Assembly: GCA_033239525.1 (NCBI GenBank) | Contig: BSYO01000003.1 | Coordinates: 7,310,001 to 7,374,000, forward strand | Direction of reading: 5' to 3' | Length of the DNA stretch: 64,000 bases | Source of the DNA: Nepenthes gracilis | Lineage: Eukaryota > Streptophyta > Magnoliopsida > Caryophyllales > Nepenthaceae | In this document: positions 58,585-64,000 of the stretch, one piece after another | Layout of the letters: each line of letters begins with the position of its first letter | How positions within the stretch are numbered: position 1 is the stretch's first letter | The notes under the pieces: model-generated | What the model saw: the letters and a program-made list of their open reading frames with translations, nothing else | Told to the model about the DNA's origin: nothing | The model's database searches: none | Made by a program: the position numbers and the translations under genes

Positions 58585-60645
58585 CCCTACTGCAGCTGAT
58601 GTCTTTGTAGTCTGAGAGGCCCTGTTTGCTTTGGAGATCTCGGCTGCCCAAAAGTTTGAGGTTCACTTGATGGTCCAGGCTGAGAAGGGCTGGGAGACCC
58701 ATCCCTTCCCAGGAGACCATACAAGTCCTCCGAGCATGTAGCGCTAGCATTCCAAGGATCAAACACGGCCGTGGCAATCTGTGGGTGCAGCAACCTCATC
58801 ACCCGGCAGCACAAGTTGATGCTGTCCCAGTATTTGCCCTCCAGCATTGGTGCTATGTCCACGGCTCTTATCGAAGTCCTTAGCCCCTCCTCCAGCTTGA
58901 GGTTTCTGTCCCGGAGAAGCCTGTACTGAACTTGCTGAATCATCAATGAATCCTTGAGGGACGCGATCTTACCCTCGGCCTCAGCAGTCTTGCTCTTAGC
59001 CTCAGCCAGCTTAAGTTCCAGATGCTTATAGGCCTCTCCAGTGGCCTTGAGGGACTCTAGCTTGGTGCAAGTCTGGGCTACACCACCTATGAGTTGACCA
59101 AAGTTCCCGACAAGCTCTAGAAACTGCAAAGGAAAATCAGACCGTTAAAGCATGGATGTAAGGAAACTAAAAGGCCTAAGGAAGGACAGAAAGATACCTC
59201 AAAGACGAGAGAGCCACTAGCTGAGCTCTCCTCTCTGGGAGCCTCGAACCCCTGTGGCTCAGTAGCAGGCACCACAGATACCTCAACCCTAGTCTCAAAC
59301 GTAGGGGTATCTTTATCAAGATCAAGGACTAAGGGCTCAGCAGCTTCAGAAGGCTCTGCAGCCCCAGTCTCAGCTTCATCAGTACGTGGAGCCCCAGCAA
59401 CGTCCTCGGCCAGGGCCACCTCATGGACCTCAGACAGAATCGTCATCGGGCTGTAGATGTGGATTTAAAGGCATGGGGGCTCTACAGTCGCAGCAGTGTC
59501 CGCGGTCTCAATAGTCTCAGCAGTAGATGTCATCACCACCGCTTCCTCGGCCTGGGTCACCTCAGTTTCTCCCAGTGCATGTCCCACAACAGTGCCCTTG
59601 AATGGATTATCAATTCAGTTCGAGACCTCACCAGTGAAGATAGTAGGGATGTCAGGCACTGGACTCAGAGGTGGAGGGGCAACAGGTAGCTTCACGGACC
59701 CAGAAGACGCCTCAGAAGGACCTGAAGTGGCAGAGGGTCCGACACCCTCAGCCCCTCGGACTGGCACCCCTCGAGGCTGCCTACTCTTCCTTGAGAGGCA
59801 CTCGGCCACAGTCTTGTTGTCATCGGACGAGGAGCTCTCCACAAGTGCAGTAGGGCGCTTGGATAAGGACTCAGTCCGTTGACTCTTCTTTGGACGCTTG
59901 GGCAGTTCCTCTATCCTCAGAGTTTTCTGCTTGATCCTCCACTTCTTCTTCTTGACAAGAAGGCCGACAGGAGTGCGAGAGTCTCCGGACGGGGGTCCCC
60001 ACTTGGCCTTAGCCAAGTTCTTGGGCCTCAACCATTTATTCTCCCTATTCTTGTGGAAGCCGAGAAGATTGGACTCTATAAGAGCCACGATTTCCTTCAC
60101 TAACGCCCTCTCCTTAGGCGTGGCTTCCTGGCACTATTTGGGTTCAACATTCCCCCAACCATTGGGGACATCCCAAATCTTGCGGACCGCCGGAAAAAAA
60201 GAACTTATCCTTCCACCTTTTGGTGGAATCAAAGTTGCCACCACTCAATGCCGCAAACTCAGGACATGGAGTGATGACAACCTAGTCCTGGCCCTACGTA
60301 AATCTCAAAATCACCTTCATTGCCAAAGTCTCAAAAGTCTTGTTATGGTAGCGGACGAAGACACAGAGAGAGACAATGTACCTTACTGCATTTGGTTGAA
60401 GCCGTGCAACTGGGACCTTGAGATCCCACAGGATATGGTACAGATCTAGTGGTATGTTGAAACGAAGCCCACTCTTGAGATGGACTGCATAGAAGGTGAT
60501 GAAGTCATCTGGTGGGTTACATGCCCTCTCGTGGGGCTACGGGACTAACATCCCCATTTTAGAAGGGATGCGGTGTACCTCGCACGAATAACGTCAAGGT
60601 CGGCAGCCGTAAGGGAAGAAGCGATGTCGCAACACCAGGAACCAT
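58585..60645 (-). pseudogene. Tat-B antisense ORF (aORF), intron-containing, broken
   Basis: Minus strand, from ATG 60645 to TAG 58585-58587. N-terminal part (60640-60130) reads DDFITFYAVHLKSGLRF, LQPNAVRYIVSLCVFVRYH and GNFDSTKRWKDKFFF, in two frames with several stops. The middle (60100-59615) has LIESNLLGFHKNRENKWL, lysine-rich and Ser/Asp-rich segments. Exon 1 ends GSLVFE at 59198; the intron 59197-59124 (74 bp, GTATCT...TTTGCAG) is phase 0. Exon 2 gives FLELVGNFGQLIGGVAQTC, a coiled coil (LKLAEAKSKTAEAEGKIASL) and LEGKYWDSINLC with TAVFDPWNASATCSEDLYGL. Each part aligns with Tat-A's aORF (15578-17669) and the intron position is the same. Exon 2 is fully open. Confidence 0.85.
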
Positions 60646-60805
60646 CGAAATATGAAAAGATGAAGAAGATGAACAGTGCACAACAATGGAGTCACAGAGA
60701 GTGTTTTCTAGCACTTAGAAAATTTTCGAGGGCAAATGAAAGCAAGTAAATGGCAAAGGAGGCAAGTGTCCATCATCTAAAGGCTTCGAAATTCAAAAGG
60801 GCGCG

Positions 60806-60818
60806 CCGCATTTAATGC
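60806..60818 (-). promoter_or_regulatory. 13-base motif upstream of Tat-B antisense gene
   Basis: Minus strand GCATTAAATGCGG, 161 bp before the antisense ATG. Identical to 15316-15328 in Tat-A. In both, a GCGC-CTTTTG word follows downstream. Confidence 0.5.
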
Positions 60819-61055
60819 CGTGCCACGGACTGTGATCGTGTCCTCGGACGAAATCAGACAAAGCAACTCAGGAAGACGCCTAAGGACGCTTGCAATGCTC
60901 ACGAACGGAAAGATGAGCGTCTTGGACTCGGACAATGCTCTATCTGGCCCACGTCAGCTAGGTAGCAAGCACCTTAAAGGATCCAGTCAAGGCCAAAATG
61001 TCCCGAGGAACTTCAGCCGTCAAACATGCCAAAGGTTGAGACTCTCAAATCTCTT

Positions 61056-61070
61056 GGCATAGGGGGCTAG
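61056..61070 (+). promoter_or_regulatory. Tat-B polypurine tract
   Basis: GGCATAGGGGGCTAG, directly before the 3' LTR. It primes plus-strand DNA synthesis. Confidence 0.8.
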
Positions 61071-62155
61071 TGATGGGTGGTGAATACCTAAAGCCCAATT
61101 AAGAGGCCCGTTTCTGTGAAACGGATCCAAGTTCAAAAAAGGTCCAGAAGCTGAGTTTGGTCTGAGAGGCTAGATTGGCTTAAGAGGCCTAAGGACATGG
61201 GCACGCGACCCAAATGGCTGACTTGGCCCAAGAGGCTAAGTTGGTTCTAGAGGCCCGAGAACCTAAGCCCTAGTCCCAAGAAGCCTAAAGAGCTAAATTG
61301 GTCCAATAGATTGATTTGGCTTTAGAGACTCGAGGACATGGTGCTGAAAACCCGATGACTAGCCTTAAACCAAAGATCCTAAGAGAAGGCAATGACTCGT
61401 TGGAGGACGCAGACTTGCCTAAGATAGAAGCCCCGATGAAGGCCAAAGACCTGCAAAGTATGAGAACACTTGGAACCTAGAATCCGCGGACTTGGCTAAG
61501 GCCAAGGCCTTTACCAAGGATGAGGACTCTGAGCGGTGTCGGACGGCATGAATACAGGCAAGGAGTGCAGTACGATCGAGGATGCTAGTTCAAAGTTGAC
61601 TTCAGCCAAAGCACACGCGACCTCTGCAACACACAACTTGCACAGAGAATGACGGTTTCCGGCGCACGTGTGATATGACGTCTCATAGAATCAGTCTACA
61701 TGCATGCCACCTCTCTGACACGGCAAAATGGATACTGCAGATTTGGTGGTAGGACGACTTACACACGCCAAGCCCACGTGGGTGCTCCACGTAGAATATC
61801 CAGGCCACTATATAAGCATTCATCGACTACCTAACAAAGGATCTTGATCCTCCATCCTGTATTTACGCATATAGAGAGAGAAAAGAAGCAAGTCTCCACC
61901 AAGTGTAATTTGAAAGAGCACTTAGAGATTCTTGAGACCCACATGTTCTCTTTTCTTTGTACACGCTCGACAGTATAGTGAAAGCTTGCCTAGACCCTGA
62001 GTCCCATGGTTTTCCCCTCTTGCTCACAGAAGGGTTTCCACGGAAAAACTTTGTGCGCACACTCTCTCTCTTCCTCCACACTTAAAACAATTATTTTGGT
62101 GTTGTTAGCTTTCAGATCCGAGTCTATACGGTGACCACAATCCAAGAACACAACA
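61071..62155 (+). repeat. Tat-B 3' LTR
   Basis: 1085 bp, TATA box TATATAA at 61809-61815, ends CACAACA. Longer than the 5' LTR mainly through extra sequence at about 62015-62055. Confidence 0.9.
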
Positions 62156-62160
62156 GTTGG

Positions 62161-64000
62161 GGTAAATAAGGAACCACACCCTGCCCCCTCTCACCCAAAA
62201 CCAAAAGGGAAAAACATCAAACTGCTTTACTTCTATCTTTACTACCATCACCAAGCTGGAAAACTGCAGAAAAGCTCTTCAAACACCATGACTGCAGTAC
62301 ATGTTCCTCCAAGTTTCAAAAGAACGGGAAGCTTGAGTAGAAAAGCCACAGTCAAAGGTTGAGGGATCCAAGAAAACAGCAAATCATTCAAGAGAATGGC
62401 TTAAACAAGGCGCTCAAGTGTTTTTGTTTGGATTGATCAATGGTATGAAAGTTTTGTTAGACATAATGTTGGGCCCATGATTGGAAGTTTGGCAGGCAAT
62501 TTAAAGTCGCAGGATTTTTGATATATGTTCAGTTTGGCTTCGGCTGAATTTTGCTGAGGGACAATTGGGTTAGATTTCAAGGTCTTCCCCTTTGAGCCCT
62601 AAAAGGATGATGATCAAAGATTAATTGGGGTTGACTTCCAAGTGCACAGCATGTAGTGGAGTTGAGGTTTGTAGTCATTCATTTTGCACCCGCAATGTTT
62701 GCTGTTGATGAAGGCAAATCTGTTTCAAATACAGGGTGGGTTTAGCAGGGGAATTAACTCACACAAACGTAGGAGGTCTGAACAACTTCGATCATATAAA
62801 TACATGCAGAAGTTCTTTTCTAATTCCAAAGGGCATGTAATAATGAAGTGTGGTTTCTTGCAGCAAAGATGGTGCAGGCTGTATGAAGATGGCAAATAAG
62901 GGTGGATCAGTATGATGCGGGGGCAGCAGGCCATGGTGAGGCAGCAGCACATTGTTTGGTAGTGGTCTAACAATAATGGAAATTGATGGCAATTGTGCAC
63001 ATGCATGAGGCCACAATCCAGACGCAACATTCAACAATCTCATCAGCGCCCCCCTTCAAAAAAAGGATGGGAGAGAGGGTCTTCTAAGATAAATGACCAC
63101 ATACTTATGTTAAAAAACATGTCCTCTAATGTCCAATCCTCATAAGAGCAATGTGTCCCTATAAAATGACAAAAACATGTCCTTGTGAGTTGTGACCCTA
63201 TAAAATGACAAAAACCTTTTAAAGTAGACAGATTCAGCCACAAGAGCTCGTTGAATCATATGTTCATCAAGGCACATCATTAGTTGACTAAGAACACATC
63301 TTACCTTTCCGATGCTGTGGTTTCTGTATCTTTCAGCATAGCTCTCACCCATGTAGTTAAGAAGGATATTGACTACGAATTGGAGGCAGTTTCCCTGAAT
63401 CTAATAGAACAGTAAAAGAAAATTCGTATAGCCAACCTACCTCATAGTACTTATGCATTTTTTTTATTTTGATGTCTCAAATGCTCACTTTGCTACCACT
63501 CCACACATGTATACTGTGTTACAAATGTCACAATCAATTCTCCAAGAATTTTGGTTCTACTTTGAACTTCTCTTCATTTCCTATCCAATCTTAGTATCTT
63601 TACATGATAGGTTCATAAAAATCCAGGATTAGCTGATTACGTATGTACCAAAAAACAGTTGTCTGAGCAAAATGACAATTCCACAAACCATCTGCTCATC
63701 CAATACAAAGTAGTTGATTAACCATGGACGCTCGAATCCTTTTACCAGGGCCCCTTTTGGTTTTAATCCCAGCAATTCTCAAGATCCAAGCGAGCCATTC
63801 CAAAAACAGAAACAGACATGGAAAAACTATATGGGTTCGATTTATCAACCTTCAAGCCTGGGATGGAGAGAGAGAGAGAGAGAAAGAGAGATTTCTCTTC
63901 TTCCCTGGGCAATGTGGAGTACCCTATTTAAGTTGATGTATAACATCAATGTGTACTGTATTGATAAATTTCAGATTCATACAACTGAACTTTTTGTGTA
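62161..64000. other. Right-hand flank of Tat-B, no gene recognised
   Basis: If the MRS2 gene is intact on the chromosome this would be the remaining part of its upstream intron. A search by eye for MRS2 N-terminal exon motifs on the minus strand found none. A (GA)n stretch is at 63861-63888. Nothing else supported. Confidence 0.4.

Larger units (their letters stand above)
51846..62155 (+). mobile_element. Tat-B: full-length Tat-lineage Ty3/gypsy element
   Basis: LTRs at 51846-52883 and 61071-62155, TGATGGG start in both, and an exact target duplication GTTGG (51841-51845, 62156-62160). Order: LTR, primer site (52886), gag, protease, RT, RNase H, remnant second RNase H, integrase (to about 57950), 40-bp repeats (58176-58300), antisense gene (58585-60645, -), polypurine tract, LTR. 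The second RNase H and the antisense gene are marks of the Tat lineage. All sense genes carry stops, so it is not autonomous now. Confidence 0.93.

Noticed and set aside
62684..62899. 71-codon plus frame and overlapping minus frames right of Tat-B
   Set aside because: Short, no motif, no match with MRS2 N-terminal exons, and equally open on both strands.

Overview
This is nuclear DNA of a flowering plant, probably a woody eudicot, though the species cannot be named from the sequence. Evidence: spliced genes of plant families (an organellar PPR protein, an X8/CBM43 callose-binding protein, an MRS2-type magnesium transporter), plant nuclear tRNA genes, AT-rich introns, and plant-specific Ty3/gypsy lineages (Athila, Tat, chromoviruses) making up well over half of the window. 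Class assignments come from recognisable protein motifs and from LTR, primer-binding and polypurine signals read by eye; no search was run. Layout from left to right: tRNA-Ala(TGC) at 189-261 (-). A six-exon PPR gene at 1933-6835 (-) gives a 613-residue reading frame with every splice junction in phase. A degenerate Athila-type retrotransposon (about 7390-25881, +) is split by a complete Tat-lineage insertion, here called Tat-A (14053-23068, -, target duplication GAAAC). Tat-A itself holds a chromovirus solo LTR (18364-21002, -) where its protease, reverse transcriptase and integrase should be. After the Athila 3' LTR come a 28-bp minisatellite (25902-26040) and a large palindrome (26156-29449) made of two Tekay-type LTRs in opposite orientation, followed by the chromodomain end of that family (29492-29992, -). 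Then a four-exon X8/CBM43 gene (32274-35163, +; 185 residues, GPI-anchor type, with a MITE-like insertion in its last intron), a 3.5-kb solo-LTR-like block (37019-40494), and tRNA-Asn(GTT) at 41344-41417 (-). A complete but dead 5.5-kb chromovirus follows (42538-48007, -), then the last five coding exons of an MRS2/CorA magnesium transporter (49491-51188, -). Immediately upstream of these exons lies a second full-length Tat element, Tat-B (51846-62155, +, target duplication GTTGG); the remaining 5' exons of the transporter are not seen in the window. The last 1.8 kb holds nothing recognisable. How parts work together: the cellular genes are unrelated neighbours. The most interesting biology is in the two Tat elements. 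They are unlike each other in LTR sequence, yet both carry, between the pol region and the 3' LTR and on the opposite strand to gag-pol, a homologous antisense gene of roughly 650 codons. It has a phase-0 intron at the same place in both, an identical 13-base motif upstream of the start codon, and hairpin-forming tandem repeats beyond its 3' end. Extra antisense ORFs are known in the Tat lineage but have no established function. The pairing of intron, motif and repeats seen here looks like a maintained transcription unit rather than chance ORFs.
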